Assembly (NCBI GenBank): GCA_021234155.1
Contig: JAJEKV010000011.1
Span: 7,177,132-7,241,131, forward strand
Length of the DNA: 64,000 nt
Direction of reading: 5' to 3'
Origin: Isoetes taiwanensis
Lineage: Eukaryota; Streptophyta; Lycopodiopsida; Isoetales; Isoetaceae
The notes under the pieces were generated by a model. It made no database searches, was not told where the DNA came from, and was given only the letters and a program-made list of their open reading frames with translations. Position 1 is the first letter of the stretch; each line of letters begins with the position of its first letter. The translations under genes were made by a program, and so were the position numbers. Shown piece by piece: positions 35,606 to 48,365 of the stretch.

Positions 35606-36753
35606 TGCTGTACTTTGGCAACGAAAGAAGGTCCGAAGAAGTCGTTGAAGCCAGCAAAGCGATTTCAAGATTCGAAAGCAATCTTACAGGCCAGTTATCC
35701 GAAGAAGTCGTTGAAGCTAGCAAAGCGATTTCAAGATTCGAAAGAAGGTATACATATATCCTGTCTTCTCAAAACATATTTCCTTCAGCTTTGCATCTTT
35801 TGCTGATACTCTTTTGTTTGATTCTATAGAAGAACTCTGACAACTCCTGAACTGGTCCCTGTTGTAAAAAATGATCAAGGAGCTGAAATTCCTCCTCCTG
35901 ATGACCATAGCTGGCGAAAATATGGCCAGAAAATTATTCTGGGATCATTGCATCCTAGGTATAATCTTTGAATCCTTAAACTATGTGTTAGTACTTTCAT
36001 AGTTCTTGACTAACCTACAATACAACTTCAAAAAAAAAAAAAAACTTGAAAGAAATGTTCTTCCAATGAAAAGTTATGTTTTTCTTGTTTACTCAGCGTT
36101 AGACATTACAAGTTGGGAATTGAGCTGATTCATAGCTGTTGTTTATATGCAGAATGTATTATCGCTGCAGCCGAAAGGGCGAGGGGTGTCCTGCACAGAA
36201 GCAAGTGCAAAAATTGGACTCTGATCCCTCTCTTTACCAAGTTACACACTTATACAAGCACACCTGCAAGCAACAAGCATCATGCTATGGATCTTCCTCT
36301 TCTGCTACAGCAGCTTGTTTGAGAATCGGAGAATCGCTGCAGATCGGTGCGAGGAAGATAATGAATCTTACGTCTGCAATCAATCCTCACCAACATGCTG
36401 AATTCTTGGCTTCAATCACTAAAAAGTTGCATCCAAGTCCACTGTGCATAGAGAAGCCAGAACAGAATAGATTTGAATTTGATTTTGGATTTCCATCCCC
36501 TGATAATACTGTGGAATCTAGGTGCCAGAGTTCCCCTTCTACTAGCTCCATTAATACTTCTAGGTTTGAGAGCTCTCCTTCTACTACCCCTGTATTAGCT
36601 TCTCCATCCTCTGTTTTTAATGACCCTGACCCTTTTAACCTTGACTTGGAGATTGAAATTCCCACTCAACAACAGAATGAAGACTGGTTTGAAGCAGAAA
36701 GTATGGAATTTCTTCTGCCCTTTCAGAACTATGAATTCCCTTACAATGAATAG
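35594..36753 (+). CDS. WRKY group III domain module, three exons
   Basis: WRKY proteins bind W-box DNA and regulate plant defence genes. Exon 35594-35747 carries a linker with a 22-residue tandem duplication around SEEVVEASKAISRFE. A GT-AG intron (35748-35829) leads to exon 35830-35958 with DDHSWRKYGQKIILGSLHP. The intron 35959-36152 splits the Arg codon of the HPR motif, the standard PR-intron position. Exon 36153-36753 gives MYYRCSRKGEGCPAQKQ with a C-x6-C-x23-H-x-C zinc site (HTC, as in group III) and an acidic, Ser/Pro-rich C-terminus ending at TAG 36753. All phases agree. Joined to the pseudokinase from 34382 the coding length is divisible by three and gives 681 residues, with WRKYGQK at 467-473. 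A stand-alone WRKY starting at the ATG 35605 is the alternative. Confidence 0.85.
35632..35747. repeat. 66-bp in-frame tandem duplication in the WRKY linker exon
   Basis: TCCGAAGAAGTCGTTGAAGC starts at 35632 and again at 35698. The first copy is followed by a unique SNLTGQL segment, the second by the splice donor. It adds 22 residues and keeps the frame. Confidence 0.9.
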
Positions 36754-38758
36754 CAAGATCAGAGATCAGACTTTGACCTTGGTTTCTTCAGATTTAATGG
36801 CCCACTTTAGAGCATGCAAGTGCAAAGCTTTTGCTTCCTAAGGAAGAAAGAGCACATCAGCTGCATATTACGAGTTTAGGTTATTACGTTCTTTCATTTT
36901 AGTTGGTTTCTATCTTCTCAAGACTTATCAGAGAGAAGGAAAGCTCAAGAAAACTTTCTCGGATAACTTTACGACTTTTTCCTCGCTCTATGGAGACATG
37001 TTGTTGTGCAAATCTGTCCAATTTGCTACAAGTCACTCAAACAAAAGCTTCAGCAATGAAAGCCACAATAAAGAGAGTTCTCTATTTCTTTGCATCTTCT
37101 ACTCTCACACAAAACGTGAAAAGCTTGTTCAAATGTATAACTCTAGTCTTTTGGAATCTCCTTATTGAGTGACGTGTTTTACCATTTGCAAAGAAAAATT
37201 TCACATTCTCAACAAGCATTCCTTTTTATTGTCTATAGAATCTCTATTTGGGAATATTATTTAGCTCATTAAACTTGTTCAAATCATACCTTGGAAAATT
37301 ATCAAAAGGTGTGAAAGTCATATGAAAATGGCTTCAAGAGTATTTTGAAGTTGTTTTTCATGCCTCCATCTATTCTTGCCGTGCCAATTCCGACTTCATT
37401 TGCTTTTGAGGCATTTGAAGTTTGGCTAGTCTCTTTTTTATTTAAGGAACTATTGAACATTTGGTGGTTTCAGATCTGAGTAATTCGGGTTAGGAATTAA
37501 GCAGTCTTGTGTTCAAGTCTCTTTTGAAACAATTAGGAGACGATTATATATCCTAAGGGATGCTGCCATGTGGTATGACATATGATGGGATGATGCAAAC
37601 ATCGCATTGATCATGATTGTCCAATAATTGGTTGGGCAGTGCGGGTCACCTACCTTGTAGATGGGCCAGGTCATCTGCGAGCATCCTGGCATAAGCCTCT
37701 TCGTGTTCATAGTCCGATAGCAACTGATGCATGCGAGAAGCTACCACAGAGGGGGTACGTAAAGCTATCAGAGTGGGTTCGAACAACCTAACAAGACAAC
37801 TGCAGGTAAAGTGGCAGGCAGTTCAGTCGACCTCTTCATCCCTCTATGCACATTTAGAGGTGGTGTTAAATCACATGCATGTCGTGCTCAGCCAACAATA
37901 CATAGTCCACCGCACTAGATCCATCCCCCAATTCTCCTGTCTACAAATGCACTTGCTAGAGGCTGGCCACTATGCGAGTCCATTGCAAATTACCAAGTAA
38001 AAAATACTATAGAGAAGAGCTTGCTATAGCACGTAACCTGACTGTCATCCACTACCCGTGGCCAAGCCCTTTCTATAGTGCGCAGCTACAACACATCCTT
38101 AGTCAATGGGTCAAATCTTATGGGTTGTTCCACTCTTGTGAGCGCATTGAAGTCTCTGACATAAGGGTCTAGCCTATCCACATCCAAATGGCTGTGATAA
38201 AGGTTGCTTTTCGCATGTGAAACATTGCAGGCTGCCAGGAAAACAAGGTTGCCACTACAGTTCTACACCCGTACCCACAGGTAAGGATTGTGCCTATATC
38301 TACCTTGTGCTAGAAAATTGATTATGTCAAGGCTATCCGGTAATACTAGGCAATCCCCCGTGTCCCCCTGTTCATATGCAACTATTGAAGACTGAGTAAT
38401 GTTGGTAGACTGGCAAGTTGAGTAGCATGTGCATGAATGCTCTTATGTCTCCATGACCATATCCACACCAACAGAATTAAAACAGTCTCTTTTCTGGCAT
38501 GGAAAACCTGACAATTCTAAGAGACCACGCGGAGGCACAATTCCTATTTGTTGGCAGCAGGTGCAAATCAAGGGGCTACACCCTGTAGAACCTGTCAAAA
38601 CCACATGCATGAAAAGGTGGAGGTGGCATTTGGACCTTTTTCGTATGTCTACTAGGGGTCATAGGGGATTTTTTGATGTTGTTCTAATTATGAAACCATA
38701 CGAAAAGGGGTTAAATTTTCCTATCAGAAACTCGTATGCTAGGGGTTTTTTGGCAAAT
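36754..38758. other. gene-less stretch downstream of the WRKY gene
   Basis: Includes the presumed 3' UTR of the WRKY gene just after 36753. Several open frames up to 126 codons (for example 38429-38809) have no recognisable domain. Nothing else can be supported. Confidence 0.3.
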
Positions 38759-38854
38759 ACTAGTGTGGAACTACAGATTCGATTGTGGCGGTGTAGCGAG
38801 AGACAATAGTAGCGGGAGCAGCATGCAGAGCACGGGCAATGGCAGGCGAGATAG

Positions 38855-38990
38855 TCGGAGAGAAACGTGGAGCTGGAGCTGGAGCTAGAGCTAGCAGAAC
38901 AGGCTGGCAAGGCAGGGCATGGAGCCGGAGCAAGAGCATGATCAGAAGCAAAAGCAGATGAGCGGACGGGTGCCATACGGCATGGAGTTG
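38855..38990. repeat. purine-rich GGAGCTGGAGC-type repeats
   Basis: Short imperfect tandem repeats of GGAGCTGGAGCTAGAGC and GAGC-A words. They would read as Glu/Leu- or Arg/Ala-rich sequence in any frame. No gene is claimed. Confidence 0.5.
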
Positions 38991-39129
38991 GAGGAAGAGC
39001 ATGACCAGAAATCGGAGGGGCCTCAACAGAAGGATGATAAGGGTTTGCAGCAATGTTTGGTGGTTAGGAGTTTCGCATCTTGCCTCAGACAAGTCCTGAG
39101 ACTCCCCATTGGTGGCAAATACTCTTAAT

Positions 39130-39835
39130 CTTGGCCAGCTCATGCCTACGTGATTCTGTGTTGGAGTCAAATCTCGATAAATATACAGGGATGTGCCCTT
39201 CAATTGCTTGCTTGGCACAATATAGTTGCGCGCACTTGTGCATCCGCGACCCGTGAATGTGACAATACGGAGGTTGTTAGGGCGCTGAGCAACACGACGA
39301 CTTGCCTTAACAATATGCACCAGTGTGGGAATGCCATGAGGGTAATGACCTGTGTCTGGAGGCGTTCAATGAGACTCTCTTCTGTTTCATCTGGCAAACC
39401 ACGAACCACCACATTATGGTTTCTCCGTTTGAGCTCTTGGAGCTCTCTGATCCTCGGGTCAATGTTCATTGTGTTAGCAGGCGTTGTCTGCTACCTGGGA
39501 GGTTTGGGCTGCATTTCGCATTGAGAGCGTATGAGCCGACATACTGTCTATCTCGGTTGACATCGTTCGAGCCTTTGAACAATGTACCCCCTCCGAGGCA
39601 GGGGAGTGGTCTGTGCCCTTTGAAGCCGGTAATTCAGCTCATGCTAGAATTATTTCTGTCTTTGCAACTCGCCCATATACTGTTGCAATTTGTCATGAGC
39701 ATTCGCATGGAAGCCCTTATCTTGCTGGTTGACAGTAGCCCACAACTCCTGCACCTCCAAGTCTCGTATAGCAGAGTTGTTCTCCAGTCTCTGTACGCGA
39801 GATTCAAGTGCAGGATTCACTGTTGACGAGGCCAT
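39130..39835 (-). mobile_element. LINE ORF1-like relic (RNA-binding protein of a non-LTR element)
   Basis: On the minus strand, in order, lie a coiled-coil start (MASSTVNPALESRVQRLENN, 39835-39650), then RELQELKRRNHNVVVRGLPD with EESLIERLQ (39469-39380), then NLRIVTF and LKGTSLYIYRDLTPTQ (39290-39130) in a different frame. Coiled coil, then an NVVVRGLPE-type RRM strand, then an LKG..LYI.EDLTP block is the layout of L1 ORF1p/Transposase_22 proteins. Frameshifts and stops separate the parts, and no endonuclease or reverse transcriptase follows. It is therefore a dead fragment. Confidence 0.55.
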
Positions 39836-40259
39836 TTCTAGTGTCTCGACCTTACTTTAGAGAGCTCAGGACTGGCTCTCTTCAAAGGTGGCATGGGTCC
39901 TTCACACCATGGTGGTAGTCTCCTCGACTTCTTATTGAAGGCAGGAAATGACAGCCAATGTCTCCTGCTCATAACATTGTCTGTCTTTTGTGATGACCTC
40001 AATGATGATGGACAGGGAGTGCACTTGGATCTGTAGGTCAGCGAGATCCTGCTTATCCTGTTGCTTCTCAAACTGCGCTAAGTATATTGCCCTCCATTTG
40101 CTATGTGTGGGCGTCCATCCCCATCCTTCTAGGTACTTGGGGTATTAAGGAATGCACCTCTTCTACCAGGTCTGCAATCAAGGTAGTGTTGCTTTCAACT
40201 CTCGTCTCTATCCATTTCTAGGCCTCTGTCAATTCCTGGTGTGCTGCAAAATCTGAGCA
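39836..40259. other. unrecognised sequence
   Basis: No coding or repeat signal could be supported. It may be flanking sequence of the LINE-like relic. Confidence 0.3.
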
Positions 40260-41030
<771 letters not shown>

Positions 41031-41130
41031 ACTTACTTCGCGCATTAGTAAGAAAAGCAAAAACATTGATAGTAGTGCGGTGGGAAGGAGAAGCAATGGC
41101 AACTAAGCAAAAGAGCAAGGAGGAACTCAA

Positions 41131-42712
41131 TGTGAAATCTACCCTACAAAAACAAACCCAATGTGAAAGACTCTCCTAGATTCTTAAGATTCTATAGAGA
41201 TTCCCTGGATTTTCAAAGATTATCCCAAGATTTCTCTACATTTCTAAAGATTCCATGTATGTTCTCCTAGATTCCCTTAGATTATATGAAAATTCCTCGA
41301 GATTCTCTAGGATTTCATTAAGGTTCCTCTAGATTATAAATCATTATCCCAAGATTCCTCTAGATTCTCCAAGGTTCTATGTAGGTTCTCCTACATTCCC
41401 TTAGATACTATAAAGGTTCTCTTAGATTCTCCAAGATTCCCCAAGATTCTCAAATATTTTAAGAAGATTCTCTTAGATTCCTCTAGATTCTCAAAGATTC
41501 TTCCAAGATTCCCCAAGATTCTATGTAGCTTCTCTTAGATTCTCTAAGATCTTATGAACATTTCCCTAGATTCTTTAAGATTCCATCAAGGTTCCACTAG
41601 ATTCTCAAAGAGTTTATGAAGATTCCCTTGGATTCCTCTAGACACAAAAATTCTCTTGTGATTCCTATAGATTCCAAGATTTTCTTGAGATTCCTCTAGA
41701 TTCTCAAAGATTCTAGGATGATTCCCCCAGATTCTCTTAAAGTACCATAGATTTTGTTAATATTCCAAGGTTTTAAGAAGATTCGTCTGTGACAAAAATG
41801 TGTGAAAAATACCCTGCAAAACATACACAGTGTGAAAGATTCTCTTATATTCTTAAAATTCTATAGAGATTCCCCTAGTTCCATCAAGATTCCCTTAGAA
41901 CATAAAAGATTCCTCGAAATTCCTCAAGATTTTATGTAGATTCTCTGACATTTTCTTAGATTCTCTGAAGATTCCCCTAGATTTTCTAAGATTCCTATAG
42001 ATTCTCTCAAGATTCCCATAGATTCCCAAAAAATTCCCAAAGACTATCCTAAGGTTCCTATAGATTCCTCAAGAATCTATGTAGATTGTCTTAGCTTCCC
42101 TTAGATCTTATGAGGATACCCCTACATTCTCGAAGATTCTCCCAAGAATCCCATAGATCCCCCAAGATGTTATGTACTAAATTCTCTAAGATCCTATGAA
42201 GATTTTCCTAGGTTATAAAAAGTTATCTCAAGGTTTCTCTAAATTCCCCAAGATTCTATGTAGATTCTCCTATATTCCTTTAGATTCTATGAAGATTCCC
42301 TTAGATTCTCCAAGATCCCCCTAGATTCTCATAGATTTTATGAAGATTCCCTTAGATTCCTCTAGGTTCTCTTAAGATTCCCATAAATTCCTCAAGATTC
42401 TATGTAGATTCTCCTAGATTCTCTAAGATCCTATGAAGATTCCCTTAGATTCTCTAAGATTCCATCAAGATTCCCCTAGATTCTCAAAGGTTTATGAAGA
42501 TTCCATTGGATTCCTCTAGATTCACAAAGATTCTCTTGTGATTCCTATAGATTCCCTAAGAGTCTCTTGAGATTTCTCTAGATTCTCAAAGATCCTAGAA
42601 AGATTCCCCTAGATGCTCTTAACGTACCATAGTTACCATTAAGATTCTTAGATTCTTAAAATTCTACAGAGATTCCCCTAGTTCCATCAAGATTCCCTTA
42701 GATCATAAAAGG
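41131..42712. repeat. AGATTC-rich satellite array
   Basis: About 1.6 kb built almost wholly of 9-14 bp words such as AGATTCCC, TAGATTCTC and AAGATTCTATG. Higher-order copies are visible: the phrase GATTCTTAAGATTCTATAGA with its GTGAAAGA lead-in at about 41170 recurs at about 41835, and its central part again at about 42648. There are no genes. Decayed, opposite-oriented relatives occur at 12.3, 18.4 and 18.8 kb. Confidence 0.9.
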
Positions 42713-43239
42713 CATAGGCTAAGTTATTCATATAACTTAGCAACCTTAGGTTAAGACCATTTTCCACGTAGCCTTAACCTATAGAGCACCCGCCACACGG
42801 AACCACCCTATTGGAGCCATGTGGCATAACATGTAAACCCTAACCTATAAAGGCCTAAACCCTAACCCTAGGCCTCCTTTTTTGGCTCCCGTTTCAAGAA
42901 CCGTTTGCTGTGGCATAGCATAGCTTGGCAGCCCCCAGAGCGTGAGCGCATCAGTAGGAGTGGGAGCCACTTCGAACACCTCGAAGATCATGGAGACACT
43001 AGGAGCAAGAGGGAGTTCTTCGGGAGCAGGTATTTTGGCATATAGTTCTTGATAGATCATCTGGAAGTTAGGATTCCAGATGTGTTAGTATCTCATGTCT
43101 CTAGTAGAGCCATTCTAGCACCCTCAGTTTAGATCTTGAACCCTAATCAATGAACCTAACTATAAGTTAGATATGTATGATTAGGTTTAGATATGATTCT
43201 CATTATGATGATGTTATGATATATGTGATGTTGGTTGAT

Positions 43240-43828
43240 CGTGTTTGTTCCTCTTGTTTGGGGAAAGGGGGTAGAGACCTAGAAGCCACTAGTAGATGAT
43301 GCTTCTAGTTAGATCCTTAGTACCTATTATATACGGCCTGTGCACAAGAACCCACCCGGCTATGGGGACTATGGACTGACTGAGCACTACATAACGGGGC
43401 TAGTGCCTAAAAGGATGGGGGTCCCTGCTGAGCGCGGCTACTGGAGACCCATATAGCAAGCTAGGCTTATGGCCGGCCACTTCGTGTGGATCAGGCATGG
43501 GTCCGACACCCTCTGGATCAATGGTGACGCCCTGATCCTCAGGAGTTGCAGGTGTCGGCTTGGCTCCTGTTTTGGGGGGTTAAGTCGGGGAAGAATCGTG
43601 TGTCACCACGATTCTCTAGCTGCCCTTGGATCGGCTAGACCCCCTTCTTGCCTCAACGGACCGGGGAGATGCAACCCGGAGTAGCCTCAAAGGGTGATAC
43701 CTCGACACTACGTCTCCGACAGACTACAGTCACGCCAGAGTCTGATCTAGCCAGTCTGCATAGTGTGCACAGGAGGGGTGGATGGAGTGGTCAACCCTAG
43801 CCATTGTCTCGAGCCAGCCCCACCATTG
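43240..43828 (+). mobile_element. old LTR relic (layer A of the nest)
   Basis: Diverged similarity to the inner part of the 12-kb element's LTR: the phrases GGCCTGTGCACAAGA, CTCAAAGGGTGATACCT, TACGTCTCCG and GTGCACAGGAGGGG occur in the same order. It stops exactly where the next layer begins (TGTAACGG at 43829). The segment just before it (42713-43239) holds no genes and has a few CCCTAAACCCTAA-like words. Confidence 0.6.
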
Positions 43829-45392
43829 TGTAACGGTCCTGGCCGCTTGATGGGCCAGTATACGTACTCATGTACGTAGATACATGTTTGACATGCATGC
43901 AAGATAATGCATGTAGGATGCAGAACTAAAAATAAGTATAAGCTCTATAAATTAGAGAGGAAATTGAGAAAGGAATTTAGAAGCTTTTTGGAGACGTGGA
44001 GTAGAGACCGTGCTTTTTGGAGGATTGTCGAAGCAAGCAGGGACTGCATCAAATCTTCTCTAAGAGGTGGGGTTTTCACGGATTCAAGTGAGTTATTAGC
44101 TGCTTTGAATCATTAGATGCATGCTTTGGATAAATAATTCCGGTGTAATAGCCATGGTGTGAATTGTTGATGCTTTTGTTAAGCAAAGTTTGAAGCTGCA
44201 TGTATTCTAGAATCAAATTGGGATATTGTGGGCTACATCAGCGGCTTAATCTGCAGCAGAATCGCCACAATTGGATGCTAAACTTGTGGAAGCTTCTTAG
44301 AAGGAACCAGAACAGATGGATTCGGCTGGATTTGGGGATTTAAGTGCCCATTTACCTTGATTGATCCTTTGCCAGGCCGGAGCTGTTGATAAATCAGAGG
44401 CTTGTTGCCTTGTTGGTTGATTGGTTGAGGCACAAAACCATTTGAATCAGGTCGAAATCTGGAGGAGAAGGCCGATTTGGGGTCTAGAAGGACCGAATTG
44501 GATTGTGCAGAAAAACTCAGGAGATTTGGAGTCAGACCGATTCTCAGAAGGCAGGCCGAATTTCCTGCTGCAGCAACACTAGATCCAGACCCAACTGCTC
44601 CAAACAGGCCCGAATCTGCAAGGAGCATTTCGATTTGGCCTTTGAAGGGGCCGATCTGCCCTTAGAAGTCCTGGCTATGCCTAATCAGGCCGATTGTTCC
44701 CTGCAAATACCTCTGTACAGGCCGGAAGGCCAGACCCAAAAGTGGGTCTGCGTTGTTTGTTCTTTGGTCTTACTTTCTTGTCTTGTTTGTCCTTGTTGTT
44801 GATTTGTTGTTTCATTTTTGTCTTATGTTAATTAACAAGTGGTGGTTCGAGGGGGAAAAAGGAAGCATAAGGAGCCCAGATGAAGCACATATTCTTCAAA
44901 GAGTAAATTTGGGTGAGCTGCAAGCGATTTGGGGATCATATAATCAACAGAGACATGTAATAACTTAATTGCTTGGAGTAACATTTGTATAGGAGTTTAG
45001 TATTCATAAGAATAACATGTTAAGAATGAATAAATGTTTAAATCTCTAATTGAATAACCAAGGGAATTGTGTCGGCTTGCTCCTGGAGATGGGGCTTGCC
45101 TGGGAGCTGCTTGACGGAAGTTCCAGACAGTTGCGGTCAGGGGACCCCATGGATTTTTAAGCAGGAAAAGTGTAAGTTGGAGGCGCCAGTCTCGATGCGC
45201 AATTAAATGTTTAGCTAAGGAAGTGGGATTTTAATATTAATACTTGAAACCATACCTTAGAGAGCTTAAATAAATAATGTCATGGAGTGAATCCTGCATC
45301 GAATTTACAGGGGTGGTTTGAGCACGCTACAGCACCGTTTGAGTTGTCATTATGGTTTTCATCATCGATCTAGCTACTTCGACATGGTTAGT
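43829..45392 (+). mobile_element. 5' LTR, first part, of retroelement B
   Basis: Starts TGTAACGG. Its first 998 bp match 60139-61152, the 3' LTR of the same element. The LTR is interrupted after 45392 by element C (target duplication GTTAG) and continues at 57447. The whole 5' LTR would be about 2.5 kb, ending CGTCACA at 58417. Confidence 0.65.
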
Positions 45393-46978
45393 GTGACGTT
45401 CCAAGTATTTATACGGTATACGTATAAATATATTGACATGTCACCCAGAATAGATACACCACCATGGGGCATGTTGACCTAGGGGGTTGCCCACAATGGA
45501 TTTAATTAGCTATGCTAAATTAATTATAAAGGATAATTACCTAAATACTTGCTATTAAGACACCTAATGGTGGGAGGGCGCCATTTGGCATAACCTGGGT
45601 GGCTAGCATGGGGGTTTCTAAACCAAGCCACCAAAGGTAGCGCCACACCCATTTCACCCCAATTTCGACCCAACCAGCACCAGGAAGCAGCTAAGCGCTC
45701 AGAGCCCAGTTGCTGAACCTCGCCCAATCGCCAAGTCACCCTTTAACCGTTGCTGCCACCCCCGTGCAGCACTATGGAAGCACCCCTTGACAACGGCTCT
45801 AGCCGAAACACTGGTCAGTGGTAGCTTAACTTGCAAATTGTAGAATAGTACTTTGGGTGTTCTTGTCTGACTAGCTTTGGTTCGGATTAACCCTTCTTGG
45901 GTAACTAGGAATATTGTTCAATTATGAATGATGCTCTGTTATGGAATGGTCGATGTCTCTATGAGTTAGTTCAGTAGTTTCCAGTAAACAAGGGTTAAAA
46001 GGGGGGTAGAGGCCTCTGAGCTCAAGTATAGAATGCTCCTAGTACTTCCTGTAATACCCTACTAGTTTCGGCCTGTGCACAAGAGCCCACCGGGTCATAG
46101 ATGCTATGGTCTGGCTTAGCACCAGACAAGGGACACAGTGGCAAGATGAGGGGTGGGGTCTTGCACGAGCATACAAGGCTCCTGAGACTCCTACAGTGGG
46201 CTAGGCCTGATAGCCAGTCACGTAGAAGGCCGGGTATGGGTCTGACACTCCCTGGGTGTAGTGGTGTGACCCGTATGGGGCACCATGCACTTTGAGTAGA
46301 TTTAGGGTGAGTACGTCGGGTACGGATGCGGGGGTCGCTGATGCGGCACGCATTCTCTAGCTCACCCATGGAACCCCGGGTGATCCCGAAGGGGACGCTT
46401 CCCCGACCTGCCTCATCGGACCAGGTGTCATGAACCTGGAGTAGGCTCAAAGGGTGATACCTTGAGTCTACGTCTCCGGAAGGCTATAGCGAAGCCATAG
46501 CGTGAATCGACCCATCTGCAAAGTGTGCACAGGAGGGGCGGATGGAGTGGACAACCCTAGCCGATGTTCTATGCCAGCCAACGCCATGCCAAGATTCGGT
46601 CTGCCGATCTCCTGAGACCCAGCAGTCAGTCGCTCCCCCACTAGAGTCTGAGCCGGGGTAGAACCTGGGTTTTGGGTGTTTTCTTAGTCTTAGATGCATA
46701 TTCTTTGCCGTCGGTATTTGGATGGATGCGCCACCCTTCGTGGTGGTTATTTATATGTGATTTATGCTGTGTGCTAACCCTTGTATTCATGCTTCCGCGA
46801 CGTAGGCGCCCATCGAAGGCGTGGGCCGAATGACCCCCCGTGTCCTTCACCTGAGCGTCTCTACATAGACGGCTCGGGTTAGATGGAGGGCCCTGCTCAT
46901 GGCGCGATGGTCGCCATGGGAGGGGAAAGTCCCCGTATGTATACGGCCGGGGGTCGTATATATTCAGGGAGCGTCACA
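45393..46978 (+). repeat. 5' LTR of element C
   Basis: 1,586 bp, starts TGTGACGTTCC and ends GAGCGTCACA. It matches 55846-57441 almost exactly apart from clusters of small changes. It probably carries the promoter and polyadenylation signals; I did not locate these. Confidence 0.95.
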
Positions 46979-46979
46979 G

Positions 46980-46990
46980 TGGTATCAGAG
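46980..46990 (+). promoter_or_regulatory. primer-binding site of element C
   Basis: TGGTATCAGAG, complementary to the 3' end of plant initiator-Met tRNA, lies one base after the LTR. This is where minus-strand DNA synthesis starts. Confidence 0.9.
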
Positions 46991-47765
46991 CCATGATTCC
47001 GGTTGTCCGAAATCATAGCACTGGCCAAACACTAACTCGTAGCACGGTAGTTAGGAAGAGGCTAAGTTAATGTGTTGTTAGTCCTCTTTGATGTTTGGTT
47101 CGGTGTTAGGTTAAACTAGGAAATTGTAGCCTTAAGAAGGATAGGGCGACTGGAGGGCCCAAGAATTGGAAGAATTGTAAATGTCAGTGGGTAGCTCAAA
47201 TGACGGAGAAGGTGCGTCCATTGGATCGGACATACTCAAATTACCCTAGAACGGACGTCTCCAGGCGAAAAATGGTCAAGGGCAGGCCCGAAAACCAACT
47301 CGGGCACCGCTTGCTTTTTGTCGCCTTGCAGTCACGGTAGAAGAGCCGAAAATGCAGTCGGCGCCCGACCGGTCAGACGGGAGTCAACGCGGGCCGCCAG
47401 GTCAACTCGGGCGCCGCTTGCTTTTCGACGACCCCCAGTCGAGGCGGGAGCACGTATAATGCAGCCGGCGCCCGACCGTATGCCTTGCGTATTTCCGCCG
47501 TATAATTATTTTATAATAATAAAAATTTAAAAGTTAATAGGAAAATTTCAAAATTTTAAAAGTTATCTGGCCGTTCAAATTTCTTCTTGTTGTTTGTTTT
47601 GCCTTGTCTTCAGCGCCTTCGACCGCCTGAGCCGACGCCCGCCATCGCCACCCGACCTGACCTTGCTCTTCCGCCCTTGTGCCTAGCGAACCCTAGCGTC
47701 TCCTTTGCCGTCTCCCTTGCCGCAAGCGCCTCGCTGCCTGTCTTCTTGAACCTTAGCGTCGTAGT

Positions 47766-48365
47766 ATGGCCAACACCAAGACTGCCGTGGACCCCTCTAC
47801 CCTCACCATAGCAGAGATTTACGCCCGGATCGCCCGGCATATGGCCACCGACCCTGAGTTGGTCGACATACTTCTAGATGAGCGGTTCGAGAACAACGAC
47901 AGGATTCCTTACCCTATCTATCACTTCTCCGAGCCGTTCTTGATCCGGCTGAACCTCCGTCAGCTCCCTTACACAGTGGCCGAACAACCCGACATGGTCA
48001 TGATGCTGATCAAGTTCTATCCTCCCGAATGCGAAGGCCATACCGAAGAGGAGGACATACGAAGGGAGGCCGATAATATAAGGAACCTGGCCAGGGAGGA
48101 TGATAAAAGGGAGATAGAGCGAGCTGATACAGCAGCACGAGGAAGGGAATACCGGTACTTAGGGGATGGACTTGCTGTCATAGATGGCAGGGCAATTGAA
48201 ATTCCCCCGTACCAATGGCATGAAGCGTCCCAGAGCTTCATGTGGGGAGGCCAAATTCCCGATTTCAGTCTGGATTATTTAACAACAATCCAGATTGACA
48301 TGGCCCAGAGACCCAACCGGTACCACGCTGAGCTTCTTCGCCGCAGTGTAGCAGAACCAGATTGA
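47766..48365 (+). CDS. element C leader ORF, N-terminal part (unknown domain)
   Basis: A 199-codon ORF starts [20 protein letters not shown] and contains [20 protein letters not shown] and a charged region. I recognise no domain. It ends at a TGA (48363-48365), but the next frame over is open from 48352 and begins [20 protein letters not shown], a natural continuation of its charged C-terminus. One extra base near 48348 would explain the break, so the ancestral protein probably ran on through the coiled coil into the histone fold. Programmed frameshifting is an alternative. Confidence 0.6.
   Translation: MANTKTAVDPSTLTIAEIYARIARHMATDPELVDILLDERFENNDRIPYPIYHFSEPFLIRLNLRQLPYTVAEQPDMVMMLIKFYPPECEGHTEEEDIRREADNIRNLAREDDKREIERADTAARGREYRYLGDGLAVIDGRAIEIPPYQWHEASQSFMWGGQIPDFSLDYLTTIQIDMAQRPNRYHAELLRRSVAEPD

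Noticed and set aside
42830-42875. Interstitial telomere repeats (CCCTAAACCCTAA-like)
   Set aside because: Only a few degenerate units, too short to call a telomeric tract.
46022-46450. 142-codon minus-strand ORF in the LTR (and its partner at 56492)
   Set aside because: It lies wholly in LTR sequence, is broken by the indels between the two LTRs, and shows no known domain.
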